A stretch of DNA of 64,000 bases, taken from positions 1,984,001-2,048,000 of the forward strand of contig CP129487.1 of NCBI GenBank assembly GCA_030584025.1, read 5' to 3'. Source of the stretch: Cyclobacteriaceae bacterium. Lineage in GTDB: Bacteria; Bacteroidota; Bacteroidia; Cytophagales; Cyclobacteriaceae. Below the pieces are notes generated by a model. That model did not search any database. It had not been told where the DNA came from and worked only from the letters and a program-made list of their open reading frames with translations. The translations under genes and the position numbers were made by a program. Below are positions 9,571 to 18,172 of the stretch, piece by piece (within the stretch, counting starts at the first letter, position 1; every line of letters begins with the position of its first letter).

Positions 9571-10575
9571 ATGAAGGAATATTTTCATCAAATAACACTG
9601 ATTGTATTTGTGTGTTTGAGCAGCTTCATTCACGCTCAGCCAACACCGCTACCGCAAATACAGGTAAAAGGAAATCTGTTTGTAAATAATATTGGAGAAC
9701 CCGTTGTATTTCGAGGGCTCAACACAAGCGATCCTTACAAACTACAGGCCGACAAACAATGGAACAAACGGTACTTTCAGGAAATCAAAAACTGGGGAGC
9801 AAATGCGGTTCGGTTTCCGGTACATCCGGCCAACTGGCGTACGCTGGGTAAAGAAGCCTACATAAAACTATTAGATGAGGGTATTCAGTGGGCTACCGAG
9901 TTACAACTTTATGTAATCATCGACTGGCACAGCATCGGTAACCTGAAAACGGAAGTGTTTCACCGGCCATCATACAAAACCACAATAAGTGAAACCCGCG
10001 ATTTCTGGCAAACTATGGCTAAACAGTATGGTAAAAATTCAACGGTTGCCTTTTTTGAATTATTCAATGAACCTGTGAACAATGGTGATTTTGGAAGCTG
10101 CACGTGGGCCGAATGGAAAACGATTATGGAAGATCTAATTGCCATCATTCGTGCTGAAGGCGCAACAAACATCCCCCTCGTGGCAGGGTTTAACTGGGGC
10201 TACGACCTCATAGAAGCTGGCGCTGAACCGATACGTGCAACGGATATAGGCTATGTAAGTCACCCCTACCCGATGAAACGCGAGAAACCCTGGGAAGAAA
10301 AATGGACTAAGGATTGGGGTTTTATGGCAGAACGCTACCCCATTATGCTTACTGAAATTGGTTTCAGTGGTGAAGAAGAAAAAGGGGCACATATTCCGGT
10401 AATCAGTGATGAGTCGTACGGTGATGCCATTACCGCTTACAGTAAACAAAAAGGAATCTCGTATATCGTTTGGTGTTTTGATCCGGATTGGGGCCCGATG
10501 TTGATACGCGATTGGAATTTTAATACTACCCGACAAGGAAAATATTTCAAGCAAGCGCTTAGCGAAACGAAATAA
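9571..10575 (+). CDS. GH5-family glycoside hydrolase (single domain)
   Basis: This 334-residue protein has a signal peptide cleaved after IHAQ (residue 23). The rest is a single GH5 barrel. Recognisable blocks are VRFPVHPANW near residue 80, IIDWHS near 117, the acid/base Glu167 in FELFNEPV, and the nucleophile Glu262 in MLTEIGFS; WCFDPDWGP near the end lines the active site. GH5 covers endo-glucanases, endo-mannanases and others, and the subfamily cannot be set here. It lacks both lipobox and T9SS domain and is therefore probably periplasmic, acting on imported oligosaccharides. Its TAA stop shares its last base with the ATG of the next GH5 gene, so the two are co-transcribed. Confidence 0.88.
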   Translation: MKEYFHQITLIVFVCLSSFIHAQPTPLPQIQVKGNLFVNNIGEPVVFRGLNTSDPYKLQADKQWNKRYFQEIKNWGANAVRFPVHPANWRTLGKEAYIKLLDEGIQWATELQLYVIIDWHSIGNLKTEVFHRPSYKTTISETRDFWQTMAKQYGKNSTVAFFELFNEPVNNGDFGSCTWAEWKTIMEDLIAIIRAEGATNIPLVAGFNWGYDLIEAGAEPIRATDIGYVSHPYPMKREKPWEEKWTKDWGFMAERYPIMLTEIGFSGEEEKGAHIPVISDESYGDAITAYSKQKGISYIVWCFDPDWGPMLIRDWNFNTTRQGKYFKQALSETK

Positions 10576-12527
10576 TGAAGGCTACCATAAAGATCCTGAT
10601 GTTACTGTGGCTTGTAACTGCGCTGACACAAACCAGCGCCCAGCATTTTACCAAAGGTGTCAATGTTACCGGATGGTTTCAGTCGGGCAGCGCGCGTGAA
10701 ATTCAATTTACCATGTTTACCAAGAATGATTTTGAGCAAATAAAATCATTGGGTTGTGATGTAATCCGGCTGCCGATTAACCTGCATTACATGACCAACG
10801 GTGAACCTGACTACACGCTCGATCCGCTGTTTTTAAATATGCTTGATCAGGTTGTTGACTGGGCAGAAGAATTAGAAATTCATTTAATTCTTGACAACCA
10901 TACATTTGATCCATCTGTCGATACGTCACCGGATGTAATCCATCCACTAAAAAAGACATGGGCACAGATGGCCGAGCACTTCAAAAACAGATCGGAATAC
11001 ATCTACTATGAAATACTGAATGAACCACACGGTATTGCTGATGCTACGTGGGCCCAGATACAGCAAGAAGTAATTGATGTGATCCGTGAACACGATACTG
11101 AACATTACATTGTTGTAGGCGGTGCCGGCTGGAACGGATACAATAACCTTTCAGCGTTGCCGGTTTACGCAGATGACAAACTCATCTACACCTTTCATTT
11201 CTACGATCCATTTATTTTCACGCATCAAGGCGCTACCTGGGGAAGTCCTTCTATGGCCTCTTTGGCTAACGTTCCTTTTCCTTACCAGGCAGCTTCCATG
11301 CCTGCCACACCCAATGATCTGAAAGGAACGTGGGTTGAAAGCGCCATAAACAACTATCCTACTGAAGGAACTATTAACCGCGTGCGTCAACTCATTGATA
11401 TTGCCGTTGCCTTTAAAGAACAACGCAATGTGCCAATCTTTTGTGGAGAACTTGGTGTGTATATTCCAAACAGCAACAATGCAGATCGTATTCTGTGGTA
11501 TGAAGTAGTTACCGAATACCTGAATCAAAAAGGTATTTCGTGGACGATGTGGGATTACAAAGGTGGCTTTGGCTTGTTTGAAAAAAATTCGGGAGAAATG
11601 TTTGACTACGATTTGAACGTACCCCTGCTGCAAAAACTCAATTTTACCGTTCCACCACAACAGGAGTATGTGAAAAAACCAGAACTAAAAAGTTTGGTTT
11701 TATACGATGATTATCCCGGTCCGAGACTTTACAATACAAGCTACCGCAGCAGCGGAGTGCTTGATTTTTATGCCCCTAACGCCTTCAGCGGAGACTACTG
11801 TTTGTGCTGGAATGATGTGGGCCAATACGATGCCATCGCACTCGACTTCAGGCCGGACGTAGATTTAAGCAAACTAAAAGACCATGATTTTGAACTGGCA
11901 TTCAAAGTGAAATCAGCCTCGCCATCTGTAAAATTTGATATACGCTTTTTAGATACCAAGACAGGACCAACCGACAGACCTTGGCGCATGGGCAAAACAA
12001 TTGACAACACCGTTACTTCGTTTAACGGCCAATGGCAGGAAGTGAGAATCCCACTAAAGACATTGGAGGAAAAAGGCGCCTGGGATAATGCGTGGTATAA
12101 CCCACAAGGCTTGTTCGACTGGACCAACATCGACCGCATTGAAATTGTACCGGAACATCAACCACTTGCTGGTATCAGCATTTGTTATGATGATATTAAA
12201 ATTGAAGGTGAGGACATTATTGAAGAAGTGGTGACCAGCATTGCGGAAGAAGCCTTTTTATCGGATGTGCGCGTTTTTCCAAACCCATTCATTGAGGACG
12301 TAACCATCCAATCAAAATCAATGAGAAACACGGGCTATGAAATTACTATCACCAACCAACTCGGTGTTCAACTAAAAAGAATTTCTCACTACACCGAAAG
12401 CGATGGAATACTGACTGCAACCTGGAACCGGCTAAATGAAGTTGGTCAACGCGTACCTTCCGGAATTTATTTTGTTCGCATCAAATCTGGCAACACCACA
12501 CGAACAGTTAAAATTTTCGCACAGTAA
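10575..12527 (+). CDS. GH5 hydrolase with accessory beta-domain and T9SS type A sorting domain
   Basis: This 650-residue multi-domain enzyme has a signal peptide ending at TSAQ. The GH5 domain covers about residues 24-360, with acid/base Glu150 in YEILNEPHG and nucleophile Glu292 in IFCGELGVY. A beta-sandwich domain (about 375-560) looks like a carbohydrate-binding module of galactose-binding fold. The final 75 residues (VRVFPNPFIEDVTI to TRTVKIFAQ) are a type A T9SS sorting domain. The enzyme should therefore work on the cell surface or outside, unlike the preceding GH5. It probably attacks polymeric mannan or glucan. Its stop at 12525-12527 directly abuts the stop of the convergent DUF1573 gene with no spacer. 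Confidence 0.9.
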   Translation: MKATIKILMLLWLVTALTQTSAQHFTKGVNVTGWFQSGSAREIQFTMFTKNDFEQIKSLGCDVIRLPINLHYMTNGEPDYTLDPLFLNMLDQVVDWAEELEIHLILDNHTFDPSVDTSPDVIHPLKKTWAQMAEHFKNRSEYIYYEILNEPHGIADATWAQIQQEVIDVIREHDTEHYIVVGGAGWNGYNNLSALPVYADDKLIYTFHFYDPFIFTHQGATWGSPSMASLANVPFPYQAASMPATPNDLKGTWVESAINNYPTEGTINRVRQLIDIAVAFKEQRNVPIFCGELGVYIPNSNNADRILWYEVVTEYLNQKGISWTMWDYKGGFGLFEKNSGEMFDYDLNVPLLQKLNFTVPPQQEYVKKPELKSLVLYDDYPGPRLYNTSYRSSGVLDFYAPNAFSGDYCLCWNDVGQYDAIALDFRPDVDLSKLKDHDFELAFKVKSASPSVKFDIRFLDTKTGPTDRPWRMGKTIDNTVTSFNGQWQEVRIPLKTLEEKGAWDNAWYNPQGLFDWTNIDRIEIVPEHQPLAGISICYDDIKIEGEDIIEEVVTSIAEEAFLSDVRVFPNPFIEDVTIQSKSMRNTGYEITITNQLGVQLKRISHYTESDGILTATWNRLNEVGQRVPSGIYFVRIKSGNTTRTVKIFAQ

Positions 12528-13607
12528 TCAGTCAACTACTCCAGTCAACGTAATCCGTTGTACGGGATTTATCGGGTCGTTGGAGTAAATAGTAACCGAT
12601 TTGGTTTGTGTACCCTTTCTATCCTGTGGATTAAAGCTGATGGAAAGCTTAGTTGTTTCACCCGGCTTTAGTTTTTGTTTCTCTACTTCTGTTTTGATAC
12701 ACGTGCAATTTCCTTGAACCGAACGGATTTCAAGCGTAGATTTTCCGGTGTTGGAAATTTCTACCTCACGTGTAACCGAAATGTTCTGCTTCATAGATCC
12801 ATATTCAACAGTAGTAGAAGCAAACCGAAGCAGAGGTGCTTTGGCAAGTTCATCAGTATTCATAGGTGGAAAAAAGTCCTCCAGGGTAGCATACACATTA
12901 AAACCCTTAACCGGCTGCACTTCATCGTTTGTATGCACATTGATATGATCTGTCTGGAAACCGTATTGCCCTTTCAACTTACCGTTGTAGCTGACTTTCA
13001 GGATTCCTTTCTTTCCGGGTTCAACTACAGTGGGCTCGGCAGCAACCCGGATGTAGGCAGGCGCATCGACTTTACCTAAAAACGTGATGGGATTGGTACC
13101 GGAATTCACAAACTCATACTCACGCACTACAAATTCATCTTTCAGGTATATTTTACCAAAGTTAAACGACAGGCTTTTCAAACGGATACTTCCGCTAAGT
13201 GCCTGAAACTCGGCTGTTGAAAATCCATTTTTAGAAGTAACCGTACCTTTTATATGCAATACAATCGGCTGATTGTTTGCATCAGTTGTTACCGTAAGCG
13301 ATTTACTGAAGTAACCCGGTCTTCCTTTGGGATCATACTGGGCTTTAATGCTTCCTGTTTTTCCCGGCATAATCGGTTCTTTGGACCAGCCCGGGGTAGT
13401 ACAACCGCAGGAGGGCTGCACCTTCAATATTTGAATCGGGGTTGAGCCATTATTGGTGAATACAAACTCATGCGCCACTGGCCCGTCTTCCTCAATAACG
13501 GTTCCAAAATCATGTGATTCCTCCCTAAACTGAACGGGCTTCGCTAACTGGGCGAAGGCCACCACTCCCATTACCACAAATAAGCTGACAGCACTGATTC
13601 GTTTCAT
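12528..13607 (-). CDS. DUF1573-family secreted protein
   Basis: This 359-residue protein has a signal peptide ending at AFAQ. It contains at least two DUF1573 immunoglobulin-like repeats. The first is at about residues 30-125 (FGTVIEEDGP, VQPSCGCTTPGW), the second about 265-358 (VQGNCTCIKTEVE, SNDPINPVQRITLTG), with a related middle module. The paired cysteines C-G-C and C-T-C are the family hallmark. DUF1573 proteins are common in Bacteroidota envelopes and have no firmly assigned function. It is divergent from trpS and a TAAATCTG box just upstream (minus strand, near 13610) resembles the phylum promoter element. It converges with the GH5 gene without any gap. Confidence 0.85.
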   Translation of the reverse strand: MKRISAVSLFVVMGVVAFAQLAKPVQFREESHDFGTVIEEDGPVAHEFVFTNNGSTPIQILKVQPSCGCTTPGWSKEPIMPGKTGSIKAQYDPKGRPGYFSKSLTVTTDANNQPIVLHIKGTVTSKNGFSTAEFQALSGSIRLKSLSFNFGKIYLKDEFVVREYEFVNSGTNPITFLGKVDAPAYIRVAAEPTVVEPGKKGILKVSYNGKLKGQYGFQTDHINVHTNDEVQPVKGFNVYATLEDFFPPMNTDELAKAPLLRFASTTVEYGSMKQNISVTREVEISNTGKSTLEIRSVQGNCTCIKTEVEKQKLKPGETTKLSISFNPQDRKGTQTKSVTIYSNDPINPVQRITLTGVVD

Positions 13608-13676
13608 ATCGCAGATTTATTTCGACTGTAAAATTAAAACATAATTCCGTTCGGGTTATTTTATTTTCTTTGCGGC

Positions 13677-14648
13677 ATGACACGTATTTTAACCGGTATT
13701 CAGAGCAGCGGAAGGCCCCATTTGGGCAATTTATTGGGGGCCATTATCCCTGCCATTAAACTCTCCAAACAGCCTGAAAATGAATCGTTCTTTTTCATTG
13801 CCGACCTGCATTCTTTAACCACGATTAAGGACTCCAAAACACGTGAGGAGAATGTACGGGCTGTGGCAGCAGCGTGGCTCGCCTTCGGCTTTGATGTAGA
13901 GAAGAATTACTTGTACCGGCAATCACGCATTCCGGAAGTGTGCGAGCTTACGTGGTACCTCAACTGCTTCACTCCTTTTCCCATGCTGGCCAATGCCCAT
14001 TCATTCAAGGATAAAGCCGATCGGTTGGCGGATGTTAATGCGGGGTTATTCACCTACCCGGTATTGATGACGGCCGATATAATCCTATACGATGCCAATA
14101 TTGTTCCGGTGGGCAAAGACCAGAAACAGCACCTGGAGATGGCGCGCGACATTGCATCTTCGTTCAACACGCAATACGGAGAAACTTTTGTGGTGCCCGA
14201 AGCAAAGATTGAAGAACAAGTAATGACCATACCGGGAACAGATGGTCAGAAAATGAGTAAATCATACGGTAACATTATTGATATCTTTCTTCCTGAAAAG
14301 GAATTACTCAAACAAATCAAATCCATTGTTTCGGATAGCACACCTTTGGAAGCCCCAAAAGATCCGGATAAGGACAACACTTTTGCCATCTATAGTTTAC
14401 TGGCTTCACCCGAGGAAGTAGAGTCGATGCGTAAAAATTACCTGGCTGGTAATTATGGATATGGACATGCCAAGAAGGAATTGCATGAACTGATCCTGAA
14501 AAAATTTGCTGCCGAACGGGAAGCGTTCAACTTCTATTACTCCAATACCGAAGAGCTGGAAAAAAAACTTCAGCAAGGAGAAGACAAGGCACGCACCATT
14601 GCCATTAGTGTACTGGAACGTGTTCGTAAAAAGTTAGGATTCCGGTAG
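13677..14648 (+). CDS. trpS: Tryptophan--tRNA ligase
   Basis: This 323-residue class I aminoacyl-tRNA synthetase charges tRNA(Trp) in the cytoplasm. It shows the HIGH-type motif PHLGN at residues 14-18 and the KMSKS loop exactly as KMSKS at 192-196. The tryptophan-pocket segment (ADIILYDANIVPVGKDQ) is typical of TrpS, and the length is normal. A TTTCTTTG sequence at 13665-13672, one base off TAnnTTTG, sits only 5 bp before the start codon. Transcription could thus start very near the ATG, giving a very short or absent leader. It is divergent from the DUF1573 gene. Confidence 0.97.
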   Translation: MTRILTGIQSSGRPHLGNLLGAIIPAIKLSKQPENESFFFIADLHSLTTIKDSKTREENVRAVAAAWLAFGFDVEKNYLYRQSRIPEVCELTWYLNCFTPFPMLANAHSFKDKADRLADVNAGLFTYPVLMTADIILYDANIVPVGKDQKQHLEMARDIASSFNTQYGETFVVPEAKIEEQVMTIPGTDGQKMSKSYGNIIDIFLPEKELLKQIKSIVSDSTPLEAPKDPDKDNTFAIYSLLASPEEVESMRKNYLAGNYGYGHAKKELHELILKKFAAEREAFNFYYSNTEELEKKLQQGEDKARTIAISVLERVRKKLGFR

Positions 14649-14657
14649 ACGTTGCTA

Positions 14658-14788
14658 AAGCCATCTCAAAAATCAGTTTCTTCTGTCAGCCTGTCCCGAT
14701 AATTATCGGGATGTCGAAGGCAGTTTTGAATACTAAAATCGGTTTCGACAGGCTCAACCTGACACTGACCGTATTTTTGAGATGGCTT
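14658..14788. repeat. MITE-like palindromic repeat, 131 bp
   Basis: The element is bounded by a perfect 16-bp terminal inverted repeat (14658-14673, AAGCCATCTCAAAAAT, and 14773-14788). The inner arms continue to pair imperfectly (GTCAGCCTGTC against GACAGGCTCAACCTGAC). One arm also contains the palindrome TCCCGATAATTATCGGGA at 14694-14711. There is no coding potential. From memory, GACAGGCTCA-type sequences recur in many Bacteroidota genomes; this could not be checked here. The transcript would fold into a long hairpin and may end trpS transcription. It lies between two convergent genes, a tolerant site for insertion. Confidence 0.75.
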
Positions 14789-14792
14789 CTAA

Positions 14793-15149
14793 TTAATCTG
14801 CTTTCCAGAGTATCTCCTGCTTATCGCGTACGGCTAAAACAATGCTGGTAGGGTTGCCATTAATTAACAGTCGGGCTTCCTTTCCGGGAAACTTCTCCAG
14901 GTCGACAATTACGCCTTTCCCAATGTATGCTGTAGGAGAAAGTACATCCGTATCCGGACAAATGCGGTCGTGTACTTCCTGAAGTTTCTCCTCCATGTAG
15001 TCGCCAAACTCATCCACAAAATCATCCTCCAACTCATGCAGCGCATCTTCAACCTCATCGTAGCGCGGATCGTTGTAATCTATCTTCTCAAGTTCATTTT
15101 TCTTGTCAATGATTGCAGAAAGGGTCTTATCTAATTTCTTATAATCCAT
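14793..15149 (-). CDS. Small acidic protein of unknown function
   Basis: This 118-residue protein is not one I recognise. I chose the start MDYKKLDKTL at 15149; a longer frame back to 15227 adds 26 residues without good start features. The N-terminal half is strongly acidic and predicted helical (DPRYDEVEDALHELEDDF), while the C-terminal half looks like a small beta fold (YIGKGVIVDLEKFPGKEARL). There is no signal peptide, so it is cytoplasmic. An AATCTTTG box (minus strand, around 15168-15175) precedes it by about 20 bp. It is divergent from the LysM gene and convergent with trpS across the repeat. Confidence 0.75.
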   Translation of the reverse strand: MDYKKLDKTLSAIIDKKNELEKIDYNDPRYDEVEDALHELEDDFVDEFGDYMEEKLQEVHDRICPDTDVLSPTAYIGKGVIVDLEKFPGKEARLLINGNPTSIVLAVRDKQEILWKAD

Positions 15150-15236
15150 TACGTAAACATTTTGTACAAAGATTGCACAATTCAAGGGAAATTGAAAGAC
15201 ATAATTCGAGCCAGGCGGACAATTCACCGAATCATG

Positions 15237-15244
15237 TAAATTTG
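15237..15244 (+). promoter_or_regulatory. Promoter -7 box (TAAATTTG)
   Basis: TAAATTTG is an exact match to the Bacteroidota -7 consensus TAnnTTTG and ends 10 bp before the ATG of the LysM gene. No clear TTTG -33 box is seen 19-21 bp upstream. It would drive the four-gene O-acylation locus. Confidence 0.45.
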
Positions 15245-15254
15245 TAAACCAAAC

Positions 15255-16670
15255 ATGAACTATATTTTTTCAACGTTGAGTTTTTCAGTCCGGTACCCCA
15301 AATTTTTCATTACCCTCTTCCTTCTGACTGGCTGTTTGTGTGTCAGCCTGCGGAGTTATTCTCAATTTTCCCGCGATACTGTTTTCACCCTGGCGTTGGC
15401 AACCACCTCGGCAAAATCCTACCCTGAAATAAAACCACCTCCTACGCCACGATTTTACCTGAAAGATGCCTTTTCTGTACAGCAAACCAACCGCTGGAGA
15501 GACCGGAACATCGTAAACCCGAAAACGCTTGGCGCAGCTCTTGCCCTTGGGAACAACTACTTCCCGGAAATCGATAGCCTGATCAGGCAACATAATCTGC
15601 CTCCATCATTCAAATGGATACCGTTAAGCCTTTCAGCCATGCAACACAACTTTTATGGGCCGGATGGGCGCGCAGGGCTATGGCAACTTCCGCACCTGAT
15701 TGCCGTACAGTATAACCTTATGCTTACGCATGATGTCGATCAGCGTCTTGATCCCATTCACAATACGCGTATTGCCGTTCACTACTTGTCTGATCTGATA
15801 CAAACGTTTGGTGGCGATACCAATATGGCCTTGCTGGCCTTTTTCAACAGTGAGGGTTCGGTTAGAGCAGCATTTTCAAAAATGGAAACCATGCGTTTCA
15901 AAGATGAAGCTGCCAAAATGAATTACATCTACGATCAGCTGCCTGCCGCTACACGCGAAGACATCTTTTTATGGAATTACATTGCCTCTATTCTCCCTGA
16001 CGAAGTGCCTTTCAGAGAGAAACATCCCAACGGGCTATTGCCTTCTGTCGATAGTGTACAAATTAAAAATCAAACACTGATCATCTCACTGGCCCTTTTA
16101 CTGAAAACTTCTGAAACAGAAATCGCGGCATACAATCCATCCTTACGTGGAAAGAAAATTCCGGCTGGTACGTTCATCTTTCTTCCGAAGCAACAGAAAG
16201 ATAGTCTTGTCGCCAACGTTGATCAGTTGCAGCAACAACAAGATTCTATAATTCAAACCAGAAAAATAGTAATCGAAAAAAAGCCAGTCGTTCCACCCGA
16301 AAATACCTTTAACGTTATGTACACCGTTCGGCATGGCGATAACCTGGGACGCATTGCCATGAATCATCGCGTAAGCATCCGGCAATTAAAGGAATGGAAT
16401 AATCTGAAAAGTGATAGAATCAATGTAGGGCAACAACTTATCATTTACACGAAAGAACAAATCAAAAGCACAGCGCCCGCTTCAAATGGAGTAGTAAAAG
16501 AACAAAAGCTTGAACCCGGAACCTACACGGAATACACGGTTAAGCAGGGCGATTCGCTCTGGTCGATTTCTCAGCAATTTCCGGGTGTTACAGTTAATGA
16601 CATTATGCGCTGGAATAATATTGGTGAACGCATTGATATCGGTCAGGTTTTAAAAATCAAGAAACAATGA
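15255..16670 (+). CDS. LysM protein with degenerate lytic-transglycosylase (SLT) domain
   Basis: This 471-residue exported protein has a hydrophobic N-terminus (signal peptide to about residue 37). An MltD-like SLT domain spans about 100-250 and two LysM domains lie at about 355-400 and 424-470 (YTVRHGDNLGRIA, YTVKQGDSLWSIS). LysM domains bind peptidoglycan glycan strands. The SLT fold is recognisable from IPLSLSAMQ, GRAGLWQL and LLAFFNSEGS. However, the catalytic Glu of the family pattern (P-[IL]-V-E-S-A) is replaced by Leu126. The later ETxxYV-type motif is also lost. The protein is therefore probably a peptidoglycan-binding scaffold rather than an enzyme. Its TGA overlaps the next ATG by four bases, coupling it to two SGNH proteins and an MBOAT acyltransferase. 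Confidence 0.85.
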   Translation: MNYIFSTLSFSVRYPKFFITLFLLTGCLCVSLRSYSQFSRDTVFTLALATTSAKSYPEIKPPPTPRFYLKDAFSVQQTNRWRDRNIVNPKTLGAALALGNNYFPEIDSLIRQHNLPPSFKWIPLSLSAMQHNFYGPDGRAGLWQLPHLIAVQYNLMLTHDVDQRLDPIHNTRIAVHYLSDLIQTFGGDTNMALLAFFNSEGSVRAAFSKMETMRFKDEAAKMNYIYDQLPAATREDIFLWNYIASILPDEVPFREKHPNGLLPSVDSVQIKNQTLIISLALLLKTSETEIAAYNPSLRGKKIPAGTFIFLPKQQKDSLVANVDQLQQQQDSIIQTRKIVIEKKPVVPPENTFNVMYTVRHGDNLGRIAMNHRVSIRQLKEWNNLKSDRINVGQQLIIYTKEQIKSTAPASNGVVKEQKLEPGTYTEYTVKQGDSLWSISQQFPGVTVNDIMRWNNIGERIDIGQVLKIKKQ

Positions 16671-18172
16671 AACTTAACCGGATCGTTTTATTTGGTACGG
16701 TAATTTTCCTTGCGGGAATCATCATTCAACTTATTCATCCAGAAAACGGCATTCGTTTAACGGAAAATTTCGGATTGTATTTTCCAACCGCAAAAGAAGT
16801 CTTCATTCAAACGGATCGATCAGAACAAGAACGCCTGCAGGCCATTTTAAAAGAAGAGATTTTATCTGATTCCATTTCCAATTCCGTTAAATTCAAACAA
16901 GACTCCATTCGCTCCATTCAAATAAGAGATTCCATCCGCAGCGCACAACTAAGTATTCATTACCCAAACAACGACAAAAGTATTTTATACAATTTCTTTA
17001 GTACGATGGAAAAAGTGAACAGCAACAAAAAGCCTATTCACATTGTGCATTATGGCGATAGCCAAATTGAAGGCGATAGAATTACGGCTTACATCCGTCA
17101 AAAGCTTCAGGAACAATTTGGCGGACGCGGACCAGGTTGGTTGCCGGTGAAACCCCTCGCCTATCCCCGCAGTGTGATTCTCAATCATTCTGATAATTGG
17201 AAATCATATTACTTCTACAATCAAGGCGACAGTCTTGTTGACCATCGCCTTTACGGACACCTGGGAATTTTTTCCCGGTTTACCGATTATCCGGACAGCA
17301 CCACGCAGGACAGTACTACGCACTATGCCTGGGTGAGTTATAAATCATCATCACGATCCTATTCAGGCACACGATCATTCAGGGACGTGCGCATATTTTA
17401 TGGAAAGAATAATCAACCCGTTACACTAGAACTGGTGCATAAAGATTCGGTAGTCTATACAAAAATTCTGAAACCGAGAACTAATCCTGGATTAGTGCGG
17501 TACACCTTTCCGAAATATATAAATGAGGTAACGATTCGTTTTTCAGGAAACGAAAGCCCTGATGTGTATGGAGTTTCACTTGACGATACACAAGGTATAA
17601 TGGTAGACAACATTGGTATGCGTGGCGATTCAGGTGCAAGTTTCATTTCACTTGAACAAGAATCCTACAGCCTCGCATTCAGGGAATTCAATATTCCACT
17701 TTTCATTCTTCAGTTTGGTGGCAATGCCGTTCCGTATGCAAAAAGTGAAGAACGGATTAAAGGGTATGCCCGGAATTTTAAACGCAACATTCAATACCTG
17801 AAGCAGCTTAAACCAAATGCTGCGATACTGGTAATTGGACCATCGGATATGAGTGTATTAAACGGCACCAATTGGGAAACGTATCCGCATCTACCACAAG
17901 TTCGTGACGCATTGAAAACAGCGGCTCATGAAGCGGGTGCAGCCTATTGGGATTTGTATGAAGCCATGGGTGGCAAGGGATCCATGAAAGAATGGGTTAA
18001 CGCCAATCCGCCCTTGGCCATAAAAGATTATGCACACTTTACCGACAAGGGAGCTTTGAAAGTGAGCCAATGGTTTATGGATGCCTTGTTGAAAGATTAC
18101 CAGCAGTTCAAGCAGCAAAAAACCAAATCAAACACACCGACTAAGAAAAAGGAAAATGAACTTTCGAAGTAA
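16667..18172 (+). CDS. SGNH-fold periplasmic protein 1 (probable acyl transferase/esterase)
   Basis: This 501-residue protein has an N-terminal membrane anchor (residues 5-23), a linker rich in DSIRS-type repeats (about 55-105), and an SGNH hydrolase domain. Block I is HYGDSQIEGD with Ser132, block III is probably the GGN near residue 347, and block V is DYAHFTD with Asp454 and His457. The triad looks intact. SGNH proteins of this layout (PatB, AlgJ/X or DltD-like partners) pass an acyl group brought across the membrane by an MBOAT protein onto a wall or extracellular polymer, or remove it. The target here is not known. The gene overlaps its neighbours on both sides (4 bp and 17 bp), so the four genes form one operon. 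Confidence 0.82.
   Translation: MKLNRIVLFGTVIFLAGIIIQLIHPENGIRLTENFGLYFPTAKEVFIQTDRSEQERLQAILKEEILSDSISNSVKFKQDSIRSIQIRDSIRSAQLSIHYPNNDKSILYNFFSTMEKVNSNKKPIHIVHYGDSQIEGDRITAYIRQKLQEQFGGRGPGWLPVKPLAYPRSVILNHSDNWKSYYFYNQGDSLVDHRLYGHLGIFSRFTDYPDSTTQDSTTHYAWVSYKSSSRSYSGTRSFRDVRIFYGKNNQPVTLELVHKDSVVYTKILKPRTNPGLVRYTFPKYINEVTIRFSGNESPDVYGVSLDDTQGIMVDNIGMRGDSGASFISLEQESYSLAFREFNIPLFILQFGGNAVPYAKSEERIKGYARNFKRNIQYLKQLKPNAAILVIGPSDMSVLNGTNWETYPHLPQVRDALKTAAHEAGAAYWDLYEAMGGKGSMKEWVNANPPLAIKDYAHFTDKGALKVSQWFMDALLKDYQQFKQQKTKSNTPTKKKENELSK

Noticed and set aside
11151..11660. 169-residue minus-strand frame
   Set aside because: It is entirely opposite the GH5 catalytic domain, with no recognisable domain or promoter.
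12525..12530. Possible missing gene or terminator between GH5 and DUF1573
   Set aside because: The two stop codons abut with no spacer and both proteins are complete, so this is only a tight convergent pair.
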